Positions 1 through 9,497 of a DNA stretch of 64,000 nt are shown piece by piece. A model generated the notes under the pieces. That model saw only the letters and a program-made list of their open reading frames with translations. It had not been told where the DNA came from and made no database searches. The DNA comes from Bacteroidota bacterium (GTDB taxonomy: Bacteria > Bacteroidota > Ignavibacteria > UBA10030 > UBA8401). Every line of letters starts with the position of its first letter. Positions within the stretch are counted from its first letter, which is position 1. The DNA is taken from contig JBBAAO010000003.1 in the NCBI GenBank assembly GCA_041658205.1, positions 248,001 through 312,000 on the forward strand, in the 5' to 3' direction. Both the position numbers and the translations under genes were made by a program.

Positions 1-345
1 ACTCAATGGATGGCATATACAGGAATAACACAAGAAATGGCACAAACGATGACAGGAAAAGATATGGCAATCTTATATGGTGGATCTGTAATTGCCTATT
101 TCATTATGTTCTACGTTCAGTGTCATGTGCATCATGCGTTCCAAGTAAAGGATATAAAAGGTGCAGCCCAGGCAGCATTTTGGAACTGGTTGGGTTTTGT
201 TGCAATGTCCATGTATGTCAGCAATTCATTCCAATCAAAATCGATTGGGTTGACACTTATTGATTCCGGTTACTGGCTGATTGGGATGATTGTTGGAGGC
301 ATTATTCTTGTGAAAATGCAAAAGAAAGAAACAGCCGCAAATTAA
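1..345 (+). CDS. DUF1761 family membrane protein, C-terminal part
   Basis: The reading frame is open from base 1 (codons for T-Q-W before the first internal Met at base 10), so the gene is truncated by the window edge. The visible part has three hydrophobic segments: around ILYGGSVIAYFIMFYV, AAFWNWLGFVAMSMYV and YWLIGMIVGGIIL. The pattern resembles the small four-helix DUF1761 family, whose N-terminus typically ends in a W-Y-S-P...G-K-x-W motif just before the part seen here. No function is established for the family. It ends just before a dispersed repeat (387-581) and has no obvious partner. Confidence 0.7.
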   Translation, partial: TQWMAYTGITQEMAQTMTGKDMAILYGGSVIAYFIMFYVQCHVHHAFQVKDIKGAAQAAFWNWLGFVAMSMYVSNSFQSKSIGLTLIDSGYWLIGMIVGGIILVKMQKKETAAN

Positions 346-386
346 TTTTTGAAACGCCAATCCGATTATTTGCCATAACACCTTTC

Positions 387-581
387 TAGAAACCATCTCT
401 AAAACACAAAGGCACAATCATTCTGAATCCTGATGCAATCCTGAGCGAAGGATATCGGGATTAAGAATCTGAATTTACATTCAGGTTTTTCGTTGCACAT
501 TTTTTTGAAAAAAATTCTGTGGCTTACTCAGATCCTTCGCTTCGCTCAGGATGGCAATAGTTTCACTTTTGAGATACTTCA
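387..581. repeat. Degenerate inverted-repeat element (family with 39580 and 42698)
   Basis: The left end reads TAGAAACCATCTCTAAAA and the right end reads ACTTTTGAGATACTTC, imperfect inverted copies of each other. They match the ends of the perfect-ended elements at 39580-39742 and 42698-42842. Inside is a second arm pair (TTCTGAATCCTGAT ... ATCGGGATTAAGAATC) and one copy of CCTTCGCTTCGCTCAGG near 534-550. It looks like an older, decayed copy. It overlaps the upstream extension of the antiporter reading frame, which argues for the later start of that gene. Confidence 0.6.
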
Positions 582-657
582 AGATAATATACAATTTGGG
601 AAGGTTTTTTATTTTCAATCCCTTGCAAGTATTCTCAATTTTTCTACCTTACTGGTA

Positions 658-2133
658 ATGATGTCAATTGAATACATACTTATTGCGGGATGTTCGCTCA
701 TCTTGCTCAGCATTGCAATAGCAAAATTTTCGGACAATCTCGGAGTCCCAACATTATTATTATTTCTTGGCATTGGAATGCTTGCAGGCTCCGATGGTCC
801 TGGTGGACTTTACTTTGATGATGCCCGTTTAGCACAATCAATCGGCATCATAGCACTCATCTTAATCTTGTTTGCCGGCGGACTTGAAACGAAATGGAAT
901 GATATCAAACCGATTCTCCGCGATGCATCGATACTATCAACATTCGGAGTACTGGTAACGGCAATAATCATTGCTATTGCAGCAATGATTATTCTCCATT
1001 TCTCTTTTTTACAAGGAATGTTGTTGGGTGCAATCGTTTCTTCCACGGACGCAGCGGCGGTGTTTTCTGTTCTTCGTTCAAAGAATGTATCTTTAAAAGG
1101 AAATCTTAAACCAATGCTGGAGCTTGAGTCCGGCAGCAATGATCCCATGGCTGTCTTTTTGACCATAGGAACATTACAGTTACTCACCAACGCCGAAACG
1201 ACAGTAGTCGATATTGTAATGCTGTTCTTCTACCAAATGATTATCGGAGCAGCGTTTGGGTACGGATTCGCCAAAGCAATGACACTGATATTGAATCGAT
1301 TACGGTTTTCATACGAGGGAATATATCCGGTTTTTGCCCTCGCTTTTGTAGGATTTGTCTATTCAGCAACAACAATAGTGAACGGAAGCGGATTTCTTGC
1401 CGTTTATCTTGCAGGATTATTTGTCGGGAACAGTGACTTTGTTCAGAAAAAAAGCTTGTTACGATTTTTTGATGGATTAAGTTGGCTAGGACAAATTGCA
1501 ATGTTTCTCACCCTTGGACTATTGGTCTTTCCAAGCCATATGATCCCTATCATTCCTTCCGGAATTATCATTTCACTTGTTTTAATTGTTATTGCACGGC
1601 CAATAGGTGTGTTTTCTTCTCTTATGTTTTCTTCTTATTCACTGAAAGAAAAGATTTTCCTTTCGTGGGTTGGATTGCGCGGAGCTGTACCTGTCATTTT
1701 AGCAACATTTCCACTCTTGGCAGGAATTGAAGGGGCAGTGCTATATTTTAATATTGTCTTTTTTATTGTTTTCTCGTCGGCGATTATACAAGGCTGGTCC
1801 CTTTCTGTTGTGGCAAGATGGCTGAATTTGATTGCACCACCAGAGAAAAATAGTCACTATCCTATTGAATTTGCAGGGAACGAAAATTCTGAAACACAAT
1901 TGGTTGATCTCATCGTCCCTTATGATGCAGAAATTGCCGGAAAATCAATTGTGGAGTTAGGATTGCCGCACGACAGCCTTGTTGTATTGATCGGCAGAAA
2001 CGACGAATTTGTTGTTCCGAGCGGAGGGACTCGCATTGAAGCAGGAGATACTTTATTAGTATTGATCAACAAGCAGAATTTATCATTGATCCGTTCTATT
2101 ATTTCCAAAATTCATCACCACCAACAAAAATAG
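658..2133 (+). CDS. K+/H+ (or Na+/H+) antiporter, CPA1 NhaP2/CvrA type, with RCK_C tail
   Basis: Predicted inner-membrane cation/proton antiporter of about 491 residues. It has about a dozen hydrophobic segments over the first ~390 residues. The family's core motif SSTDAAAVFSVLR lies near residue 127 and ESGSNDP near residue 158; the Asp pair is expected to carry the ion and proton. The last ~80 residues (VDLIVPYDAEIAGKSIVEL ... GDTLLVLI) look like a TrkA_C/RCK_C regulatory domain, as in the K+/H+ antiporter CvrA (NhaP2). I chose the Met at 658 (661 is equally possible) because the frame upstream to 493 is made of repeat-element sequence. There is no clear Shine-Dalgarno. It converges on the next gene with an 8-base gap and no hairpin. 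Confidence 0.88.
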   Translation: MMSIEYILIAGCSLILLSIAIAKFSDNLGVPTLLLFLGIGMLAGSDGPGGLYFDDARLAQSIGIIALILILFAGGLETKWNDIKPILRDASILSTFGVLVTAIIIAIAAMIILHFSFLQGMLLGAIVSSTDAAAVFSVLRSKNVSLKGNLKPMLELESGSNDPMAVFLTIGTLQLLTNAETTVVDIVMLFFYQMIIGAAFGYGFAKAMTLILNRLRFSYEGIYPVFALAFVGFVYSATTIVNGSGFLAVYLAGLFVGNSDFVQKKSLLRFFDGLSWLGQIAMFLTLGLLVFPSHMIPIIPSGIIISLVLIVIARPIGVFSSLMFSSYSLKEKIFLSWVGLRGAVPVILATFPLLAGIEGAVLYFNIVFFIVFSSAIIQGWSLSVVARWLNLIAPPEKNSHYPIEFAGNENSETQLVDLIVPYDAEIAGKSIVELGLPHDSLVVLIGRNDEFVVPSGGTRIEAGDTLLVLINKQNLSLIRSIISKIHHHQQK

Positions 2134-2141
2134 TAATCCCT

Positions 2142-2690
2142 TTATTTCTTCGGTAAGCCGGTTTCTGGATCAAACTCTTTCTTCTGTTCTTCAACTGGCA
2201 ACCCGGTCATGGGATCGATTTTTAACAACGGCTTTGCTTGAAACTGTTGGAGAATATCATATCTGATAATGTCCCCTTCAACCGTATACGATTTCAGATC
2301 GTAGAAGAACGGCTCATAGATAAAAATAGACATGGGTGGGAACACAAAAGCACCTGCGGTGCCAATAACAATCGGAAGCAAAAAATCTCCGACCTCAGTA
2401 TCTCCGTGAATACGAACATTGATTATTGCATCGCCGGGAGTTAATCGCAATTGATTTTCAATCATTGCATTAATATCCGGTTTTGCTCCCCCAAATAATC
2501 TCGGCAGAAACAGGAACTGAACATCCTGGTGAAGAGAAAAATGTGTGACTAGTTTGTATGACGATACATTTTTTGCATTCATCATCACCGGAACAGATGC
2601 ATTGATTGCGTCAAAATGTACAGCGCACCCTTGTAAAAGAAAACAGAGTGCGACAACTAAAATACTTCTATATGCAATGGACGTAAACAT
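2142..2690 (-). CDS. Lipoprotein of unknown function (GDAIIN family)
   Basis: Predicted lipoprotein of 182 residues. The signal peptide ends in lipobox LLQG-Cys22. The middle carries LTPGDAIINVRIHGDTEVGDFLLP and the C-terminal part carries YTVEGDIIRYD. The same layout is found in the two tandem lipoproteins at 47755 and 48271: lipobox, then a sentence-like GDAxIN[LV] motif, a hydrophobic stretch, then [KV]GDxVxY. These look like paralogues. I use the Met at 2690, two bases after the stop of the upstream gene, so the two are probably co-transcribed. A longer form from 2714 would overlap that gene. The C-terminus is rich in K, E and P. Function unknown. Confidence 0.75.
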   Translation of the reverse strand: MFTSIAYRSILVVALCFLLQGCAVHFDAINASVPVMMNAKNVSSYKLVTHFSLHQDVQFLFLPRLFGGAKPDINAMIENQLRLTPGDAIINVRIHGDTEVGDFLLPIVIGTAGAFVFPPMSIFIYEPFFYDLKSYTVEGDIIRYDILQQFQAKPLLKIDPMTGLPVEEQKKEFDPETGLPKK

Positions 2691-2692
2691 CT

Positions 2693-4192
2693 TTATAACT
2701 CTAATATTCTCCAAAAGAAGACGAAATACGCTTCCTTAAAATGGACTCCAAACCGGAAACTGTCATTGACTGCATACAGGAATCCAAAGTCAAAATCGAC
2801 TATTCGATATTCTCCTTCTTTTGCATCCAGTGTGAATGGAGTTGAATCCGAAAGATAATCGCGCCGCACTTCAGTCAATGTTCGATAACGATATCCATTA
2901 TCCACCCATACCGTTGCAGCAAATTTTAGATTCTTCGTCAAATCATATTCGAATGCACCCCAAATTCTGAATGGAACGTCGTTAAGATTTTCCGTTGTCC
3001 ATCGATACGCTGTATCAAGCAGACTTTCTTTTACAAACGGAAGCGTATTCGTTTTAATTCCAACATGGTATCCCATTTCTCCTCTGCCGCTTTCAAGTGA
3101 CCAGAGTTTTGAATACACCAGATATGCTTCGGCATAAAATGCTGTTTTGTAATCTGGTTTGATCACCTGATCAACGGAAACGAACGCAAGAGACGGATCA
3201 GTCAATAATTTATTTGATGATTTTTTTTGTACATACCGAGTGTAATTTGCAAGCACAGTTGCCATTTCGTGGCGGCTATAAAGATCCAAACCAACCGCCA
3301 TTCCGGTCCGCTGCGTAGCGGAATGATCATGATAAAATTGCCACATTGGTTTTAAATTCAAATCGCCGTTAAAATTATTTCCAAATGATGTGCGTACCAT
3401 AAACTGTTCCGTAAAACCAAATCCGATGGAAAGCCCGCTGATATACATTGCATTGGCTTCAAGAGGAAAAGCTGTTGCATCAAGAAAAATATCGGTCAAC
3501 GAAACCTGACTGCGATAGAACCGTTTCTTTTCTTCCGCCCACGGAACCATTTTCCCGCCATGATAACGGTTCATATCTCGAATCTCTTTTTTATTGATCA
3601 CAACATCGCCGTATTTTGAACGGATCGAAATTGATTCTATCGTCTCCTTAATCACCGGACCGACATATTTACTTTCATCCCGTTTATAAATTTCCGCTGT
3701 CTCTTCTAAAATATCTACCGTCGGGATTTTCAATATTCCTTCCTGTGTTTCCAAATGACAGATTCCTTCTTCAATTTTCAGAATCGTGCCCTGCATGATA
3801 TTTCCGTCCACAAGATGAAAACGTTTTGACATTCCTGCTTCTAAAAATTGAGCAAGAATCGGAGTTTGATCATTTTCTTTTAAAAGCGAAGTTTTTTGCG
3901 GTGTCGATATTATCGGCGACGATTGTGGCGGCAAGAGTGCGTTGCTTGGTGATGGTGGATTGTCGGATTGAAATAAGCGTATGACTTCAGCAGCTTCTCT
4001 TCGTAAAAGATCCGGTAATAATTTTCCGAATTTTTGCCTCAGATATTCATTGAGCACATTGGGAGAGAATCCTTTCGACGAAGAAAGAGTAACAATTGCA
4101 TCCTTTTGTGCTTCGAGAATATTTTCTTCAACTTGGGAAAATGCTAATACGGAGAGAATGAATATTAGTGTAAATACGTAAGAATATTTCAT
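2693..4192 (-). CDS. Exported protein, predicted beta-barrel-like C-terminal half
   Basis: 499 residues. The start at 4192 is supported by a strong GGAGG ribosome site about 7 bases upstream and by the signal peptide that follows (MKYSYVFTLIFILSVLAFSQ). The N-terminal third has a helical region, then a small beta-rich stretch around LVDGNIMQGTILKIEEGICHL that could be an SH3-like module. From about residue 200 onwards the sequence alternates polar and hydrophobic residues, with many aromatic residues (GLSIGFGFTEQFMVRTSFG, FDFGFLYAVNDSFRFGVHF), as in outer-membrane beta-barrels. I do not recognise a named family. It is followed by the lipoprotein at 2142, so the two may work together at the outer membrane. 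Confidence 0.75.
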   Translation of the reverse strand: MKYSYVFTLIFILSVLAFSQVEENILEAQKDAIVTLSSSKGFSPNVLNEYLRQKFGKLLPDLLRREAAEVIRLFQSDNPPSPSNALLPPQSSPIISTPQKTSLLKENDQTPILAQFLEAGMSKRFHLVDGNIMQGTILKIEEGICHLETQEGILKIPTVDILEETAEIYKRDESKYVGPVIKETIESISIRSKYGDVVINKKEIRDMNRYHGGKMVPWAEEKKRFYRSQVSLTDIFLDATAFPLEANAMYISGLSIGFGFTEQFMVRTSFGNNFNGDLNLKPMWQFYHDHSATQRTGMAVGLDLYSRHEMATVLANYTRYVQKKSSNKLLTDPSLAFVSVDQVIKPDYKTAFYAEAYLVYSKLWSLESGRGEMGYHVGIKTNTLPFVKESLLDTAYRWTTENLNDVPFRIWGAFEYDLTKNLKFAATVWVDNGYRYRTLTEVRRDYLSDSTPFTLDAKEGEYRIVDFDFGFLYAVNDSFRFGVHFKEAYFVFFWRILEL

Positions 4193-4412
4193 AAATCCTC
4201 CGATAGGATAGAAACGTAATGTCTGAGGAAATGAGCGTATGGAAATATACAGATTCTTCAAAAAGAAAACTGATATATAAATTTTAGAATTTCCCTTAAC
4301 AAAGAGCTGCGACTCCTTTTTACAATAGACTTGATCGCTACTACTAAATCAAAAAAATTACCCTTGCGTATTTCGTGTTTTGAATCTTTTTATTTTGTTT
4401 CCATATTACATC

Positions 4413-5531
4413 ATGAAAATTTTGCTTGCACCAAATGCAATGAAGGGGGCGCTTTCTGCACAAAAGATTGCTACTATCCTTTCCAAAACTATTCGAAGAA
4501 AATATCCTGATGCCGAAGTCGAATCATCTCCTATTGCTGACGGGGGGAATGGGACGCTGGATTGTATCATGAATGCGTTGGGAGGTACGATCTACGAACA
4601 AGAAGTGACCGGACCAATTCATCCAATAAGAGTGAAAGTGCGGTATGGAATTACAAAAGACAATATTGCTGTTATTGAGTCTGCCGAGGCAATCGGACTC
4701 CATCTTCTTACACCATCGCCAGAAACAATTGCTCAATCAACCACGCGGGGAATTGGGGAATTGATACTTGCTTCACGTTCACGATTGTGTAAAGAAATTT
4801 GGATAGGTCTTGGAGGATCAGCAACAAACGATGGTGGTGGAGGGATGGCAAGAGCGCTTGGATTAGATTTCTTGGATCAGCATGGTGAACAATTGAAGGA
4901 AGGGAGTATCGCGCTGCTTCAATTACATCAGATTGAAACGAAAGATACAACGAAACAACACTGCCCAATCACAATATTATCCGATGTACAAAACACATTG
5001 CTTGGAAATACCGGAGCAACTCACACGTTTGCTAGACAAAAAGGAGCTTCCGAAGAGCAGCTTCCATATATGGAATCTGCATTAAAAAACTTTTCGGATG
5101 TTGTTCAACGAGACTTACATAAAGATTATTCCAATATTCCCGGCAGTGGTGCTGCGGGAGGTCTTGGTTACGGATTAATGACATTTTGTGACGCCCAGAG
5201 TGTTTCCGGAATTGAGCATGTTATGAATACTATCGGTTTTGACGAAAAACTTTCAATGTGTGAACATGTTATTACTACGGAAGGAACACTCGATAGTCAA
5301 ACTCTGTTTGGGAAAGGGATTTCTGGAATCGTTCGGAGAGCAAAATTAATGAACAAACCGGTTCATGCGTTTGTCGGCAGGGTGAACGGAAATATCGAAG
5401 AGCTGCAATCTTTGCTTGGCTTAGCTTCTCTCACAGAAATCTCTCCTGCTGAACTATCCACACAAGAAGCGATGCGCGACGCAAGCTGGCTTCTTGCTGA
5501 TGCCGTCTATCATCATAATTTTCATCAATAA
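4413..5531 (+). CDS. Glycerate 2-kinase (GarK/GlxK family)
   Basis: Cytoplasmic kinase phosphorylating D-glycerate, the entry of glycerate into lower glycolysis. 372 residues, a normal length for PF02595. Family landmarks: N-terminal APNAMKGALSA (family APDSFKGSLSA), PIADGGNGT near residue 43, GLGGSATNDGGGGM near residue 130, and GAAGGLGYGL in the second half. The start at 4413 is where the family's conserved N-terminus begins; the 11 extra upstream codons are hydrophobic and not family-like. The secreted debranching enzyme follows 20 bases downstream on the same strand, so they may share a transcript, but their pathways meet only distantly. Confidence 0.92.
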   Translation: MKILLAPNAMKGALSAQKIATILSKTIRRKYPDAEVESSPIADGGNGTLDCIMNALGGTIYEQEVTGPIHPIRVKVRYGITKDNIAVIESAEAIGLHLLTPSPETIAQSTTRGIGELILASRSRLCKEIWIGLGGSATNDGGGGMARALGLDFLDQHGEQLKEGSIALLQLHQIETKDTTKQHCPITILSDVQNTLLGNTGATHTFARQKGASEEQLPYMESALKNFSDVVQRDLHKDYSNIPGSGAAGGLGYGLMTFCDAQSVSGIEHVMNTIGFDEKLSMCEHVITTEGTLDSQTLFGKGISGIVRRAKLMNKPVHAFVGRVNGNIEELQSLLGLASLTEISPAELSTQEAMRDASWLLADAVYHHNFHQ

Positions 5532-5551
5532 GAAGTTAGGATGCATACTCT

Positions 5552-8524
5552 ATGAAAAATATTTTTCTTTTGTCTTTAACTTTCCTCTCTGCATCTACTC
5601 TCTTGCATTCTCAATCAATCGACGATCTGGGAATATCCATTACGACAATTGACCGACAATATGTTTTCACCAATAAAGAAGCAGGAACATATCATGGTGA
5701 AGTGAATGGATTAAATTCCGGCGGATGGCAGGGATGGTTTATCAATGCAGAAAAAATATTCCACGATTATTCTCTTTCTATAAAAAATACTTCGCTCGAT
5801 CGGACAACAGCGCGATCGGTCGTATTTCCTCATCAATTGATACGTACATATTCCGATGGGACAAACGAGACAATTACTTTTCTTGATAGTATTAATGTTT
5901 TATTGATTGAAGTGAGTAATCCATTTGCACAGATTACCGTTCAACCGACTGATAATTTCGTTATCGATTCATTATCGACTTCACCATTTCAGCATTGGAA
6001 AAGGTCTAATTCCGCTTCTGAAATCGTTCCGACAGATATTGTTGTAGCACGACAATTAAAGCGTAATATTGTTGTGTTTGCCATCGCTGCCGGGAGAAAT
6101 GCCGCTCAATTACAAACAGTTGCGCAAACCGCCGCAAACCAATCTGAACAATTCAAAACCCAGAGAAAAACGCGAATGCAAAGACTCCTTTCTCTTTCCC
6201 CTGTAAAAACCAATGATAAAGATCTGACAACAGCCATAGCGTGGGCAAAACTTCAGATTGATGCACTCATCATGAATCAGTCAACCGGCGGAGAACGGAC
6301 AAAAGGTATCTTTGCAGGATTGCCGTGGTTCAATAATTATTGGGGGCGTGATTCGTTTATTTCTCTTCCGGGTGCAACGTATGTGATTGGAAATTTTGCT
6401 GATGCGCGCGATGTTCTTCGATCGTATGCTGCGTTTCAAGAACGTGATACAACGAGTACTTATTATGGACGCATTCCGAATTTGGCCACTCCGCAATCGG
6501 TTATCTATAACACTGCTGACGGTGCACCATGGTTTGTAAAATCACTTTACGAATACGTCAAATATTCAGGCGACGTAGAATTCATCAAAGAAATGTATCC
6601 CATCATTGTCCGATCTATTGAAGGCACACAGAAATTTCACTGCGATTCACTCGGATTTCTCACACATGCCGACGCCGAAAGCTGGATGGATGCAGTCGGC
6701 CCTAACGGACCATGGTCTCCCCGCGGCAATCGTGCATGTGATATTCAGGCACTGTGGCATCAGCAACTAATGATCGGTGTATTTTGCGCAGAATATTTTA
6801 ATGATTTTCAGAATGCAGCACGCTGGAAAAATCTTGCAGACAAATTGGAACATAATTTTGGAAGATATTTCGTCGATGCAAAAAATAATTTGATGTATGA
6901 TCACTTAAATTCCAACAATTCCCCTTCAACAGAACTTCGTCCCAATCAGCTTTTTGCTGTGGATATGATGATCCCGGAAGATGTCCGACAAAATACTGTC
7001 CGAACGGTGATCAACAAATTGGTGTACGAACATGGCACCGCAACGCTTGCACAATCAGATTCAAACTTTCATCCGTTTCATGAATACCCACCCTATTATG
7101 TAAAAGATGCCGCATATCATAATGGAATTATTTGGACATGGCTTAATGGTATTACAACGTATGCTGCAACACGATATGATCTTCAAGATATTATTTTCCC
7201 AATCACAAAAAATTCCGTACGCCAGATGCTCAACCGCGGAACAGTCGGCGCTCTTTCGGAATTGCTGGATGCACATCCACGACGAATTGACGACAAAGGT
7301 GAGCTCAACGGTGCAGCCGAACAACCAGTTCAATTCGCTGAACCAAAACTTTCCGGGACATATTCACAGGCGTGGAGTTTGGCGGAATTTATTCGGTCAA
7401 TCTATCAAGATTACTTTGGCGTGAGTGTCGACATCCCCTCAAACGTCATCCGTATTCAACCCAAACTGCCGAAAGAGATTGATGCTGTTGAGTTTGAACA
7501 ACGCATTGGTTCAGGATCGATCCTTATTACATATCGACGTGTTAAAGAACAAATTACGGTGAAGATTGTTCCAAAAAATCTTAAAAATCAATTTGGAATC
7601 AATTATATATGGGTATATGAAAATGGCGACGCGGTGATTGCACCGGTCGATCTCCTGCCCGATCAGGCGTTAACCATAGAACATTCACCATTACTCCTAA
7701 AAGTATTTCATGGAAAGAAGAAACTTCTTGAAGAAAAAAATAACCCTAAGATTTTTTTGAGAAATTTTTCCGACAAAAAATATTTCAAAGATATTACCCT
7801 TGCACAACCCGAGTTTGATCGATCATTCCCGGTGCTCCGGGGTCCTTCGCATCCCTTATTAACACATGAACAGATAAAACAGACAAATCCATCAGCTCAC
7901 CTACTCTTTGAACAATCTGATTCTGTTGAAGATGATGCCGGTTCAACCGGAACATATCAATATCCGACAAGCCAGCATTTTAAAAAAGGCATTTTGGATA
8001 TTACGAATGCTACATTTCGGTATGACGAAAAAAATCTCTACTGCACACTTATCTTTTCTAATCTTTACGACCCGGGTTGGCATCCGGAATATGGATATCA
8101 ATTGACATTTGCTGCTATCACAATTAATTCCGGAACTGGAAAGCAAAAAATGGTCGGTGTGAATTCAGATTATCTGCTGGATTCTTCGCGAGTATTTGAT
8201 AAAAAGATCCTTGTCGGTGGCGGGGTGAGAGTAATTGATGAAAATAGCAAGATATTGTGCGAATATATCCCAAAAAGAGAGGATGCAAAAAATCCACTAG
8301 GTAATATTCGTAATAGATCGATTGAGTTTGCTCTCCCCCTTGAGTATCTTGGTGTGCCAAACACGGGATGGAACATCACCATTCTTGTCGGCGCGCAAGA
8401 TGATCACGGAGGAGCAGGAATCGGAGAGTTTCGCACTGTTAAACAACAGGTAAGCGAATGGCAGGGTGGCGGCAAAAATAATACGAACGATTCAAACGTT
8501 TATGATGTTATGATCGTACACTAA
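5552..8524 (+). CDS. Secreted glycogen debranching-type amylo-1,6-glucosidase with glucodextranase-like C-terminal domain
   Basis: 990 residues with a signal peptide (MKNIFLLSLTFLSASTLLHSQ), so the product is exported. Residues ~25-200 are a beta-rich N-terminal domain. Residues ~230-640 are the (alpha/alpha)6 barrel typical of the GDE_C family: NYWGRDSFISLPG, GRIPNLATPQ, ESWMDAVGPNGPWSPRG, ACDIQALWHQQL. The Asp and Glu of the WGRD and ESWMD motifs are the likely active-site residues. A beta-rich segment follows. The last ~230 residues (TGTYQYPTSQHFKKGILDI, DDHGGAG) resemble the C-terminal domain of glucodextranases. The substrate is presumably an exogenous alpha-glucan. Most bacterial debranching enzymes are cytoplasmic, so the export signal plus the extra domain is notable. 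Confidence 0.85.
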   Translation: MKNIFLLSLTFLSASTLLHSQSIDDLGISITTIDRQYVFTNKEAGTYHGEVNGLNSGGWQGWFINAEKIFHDYSLSIKNTSLDRTTARSVVFPHQLIRTYSDGTNETITFLDSINVLLIEVSNPFAQITVQPTDNFVIDSLSTSPFQHWKRSNSASEIVPTDIVVARQLKRNIVVFAIAAGRNAAQLQTVAQTAANQSEQFKTQRKTRMQRLLSLSPVKTNDKDLTTAIAWAKLQIDALIMNQSTGGERTKGIFAGLPWFNNYWGRDSFISLPGATYVIGNFADARDVLRSYAAFQERDTTSTYYGRIPNLATPQSVIYNTADGAPWFVKSLYEYVKYSGDVEFIKEMYPIIVRSIEGTQKFHCDSLGFLTHADAESWMDAVGPNGPWSPRGNRACDIQALWHQQLMIGVFCAEYFNDFQNAARWKNLADKLEHNFGRYFVDAKNNLMYDHLNSNNSPSTELRPNQLFAVDMMIPEDVRQNTVRTVINKLVYEHGTATLAQSDSNFHPFHEYPPYYVKDAAYHNGIIWTWLNGITTYAATRYDLQDIIFPITKNSVRQMLNRGTVGALSELLDAHPRRIDDKGELNGAAEQPVQFAEPKLSGTYSQAWSLAEFIRSIYQDYFGVSVDIPSNVIRIQPKLPKEIDAVEFEQRIGSGSILITYRRVKEQITVKIVPKNLKNQFGINYIWVYENGDAVIAPVDLLPDQALTIEHSPLLLKVFHGKKKLLEEKNNPKIFLRNFSDKKYFKDITLAQPEFDRSFPVLRGPSHPLLTHEQIKQTNPSAHLLFEQSDSVEDDAGSTGTYQYPTSQHFKKGILDITNATFRYDEKNLYCTLIFSNLYDPGWHPEYGYQLTFAAITINSGTGKQKMVGVNSDYLLDSSRVFDKKILVGGGVRVIDENSKILCEYIPKREDAKNPLGNIRNRSIEFALPLEYLGVPNTGWNITILVGAQDDHGGAGIGEFRTVKQQVSEWQGGGKNNTNDSNVYDVMIVH

Positions 8525-8544
8525 TTTCAAATATTGGAGGCTCT

Positions 8545-9414
8545 ATGTTTTTTTTAATTTTTACCTTGGTTGCTGTTGCAGCGTTTGTCTCTTGGCGTAA
8601 TATGCGTATCAATCCGAATACCAAAGGATCGGCAAATATTTCCATGATGGTGGCATTAGGTGCTACACTTGCGGCATTGTCCAATTGCTTTACTGTTATT
8701 CCGGCCGGTCATGTCGGTGTAATTGATTTTTTTGGTACCGTATCTGACAATACGATCAAATCCGGAATTAATTTTGTTAACCCGCTTGCCCGAATTGTTA
8801 AAATGTCCATTAAAACTCAGGAGATCAAAGAAGTAATGGAGGTACCGTCAAAAGAAGGTCTTACGGTGCAATTAGAAGTAAGCGTACTGTATCATTTGAA
8901 TCCCGAAAAGGCGGCTGATGTCTATAAAACGGTCGGTGAAGATTATGAAAGCATTATTATCGAACCGCAATTTCGTTCTGTTACGCGTGGTGTCACGGCC
9001 AGCTTTGAAGCAAAAGCATTATATACTTCGGAACGGGAACATCTTTCTCAATTATTGCTAAACGAAATTATGAAGGCGATAAGTGAACGAGGAATCACTG
9101 TTGAATCTGCCCCGCTGAGACGAGTAACTCTTCCCGCCGGACTTTCTTCTTCCATCGAACAAAAATTGCAATCCGAACAGGAAAGTCAACGGATGCAGTT
9201 TGTGTTAACAAAAGAAAAACAAGAAGCTGATCGAAAAAGAATTGAAGCGCAAGGCATTTCTGATTTCCAAAAAATCGTCAACCAAGGATTAAATTCACAG
9301 TTATTGACCTGGAAAGGAATTGAAGCAACAGAAAAACTCGCGATGTCTCCTAACACAAAAGTGATTATTGTTGGAGGAAAAGACGGACTTCCGCTTATTT
9401 TGGATACGAAATAA
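8545..9414 (+). CDS. SPFH/Band 7 (prohibitin-like) membrane protein
   Basis: 289 residues. Two hydrophobic segments lie at the N-terminus (FFLIFTLVAVAAFVSW and ISMMVALGATLAALSNCF), followed by the SPFH domain (VIPAGHVGVIDFFGTVSDNTIKSGINFVNP). The domain runs on through VLYHLNPEKAADVY and VTRGVTASFEA, with an A/E/Q/K-rich coiled coil after residue ~205. The order matches prohibitin homologues, which form large ring-shaped membrane assemblies. The exact bacterial role is not fixed. The start at 8545 is preceded by TTGGAGGCTCT, a good ribosome site. A terminator follows. Confidence 0.9.
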   Translation: MFFLIFTLVAVAAFVSWRNMRINPNTKGSANISMMVALGATLAALSNCFTVIPAGHVGVIDFFGTVSDNTIKSGINFVNPLARIVKMSIKTQEIKEVMEVPSKEGLTVQLEVSVLYHLNPEKAADVYKTVGEDYESIIIEPQFRSVTRGVTASFEAKALYTSEREHLSQLLLNEIMKAISERGITVESAPLRRVTLPAGLSSSIEQKLQSEQESQRMQFVLTKEKQEADRKRIEAQGISDFQKIVNQGLNSQLLTWKGIEATEKLAMSPNTKVIIVGGKDGLPLILDTK

Positions 9415-9441
9415 CCAATAATCAATTTTTGCAGCACAATA

Positions 9442-9467
9442 AAAGCAGGGGCCATCCTCTGCTTTTT
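9442..9467 (+). terminator. Rho-independent terminator after the SPFH gene
   Basis: AAAGCAGggGCCATCctCTGCTTTTTT: a 7-bp stem closed by AAAGCAG/CTGCTTT with a run of T on the 3' side, 25 bases after the SPFH stop codon. It lies between that gene and the sensor kinase and rules out the kinase start at 9429. Confidence 0.85.
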
Positions 9468-9497
9468 TATTTTGGTAAAAATCTTTATACTGCATTA

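Noticed and set aside
493..657. N-terminal extension of the antiporter to 493
   Set aside because: Composed of a dispersed repeat (387-581) and lacks the family's hydrophobic N-terminus; the start near 658 is preferred.
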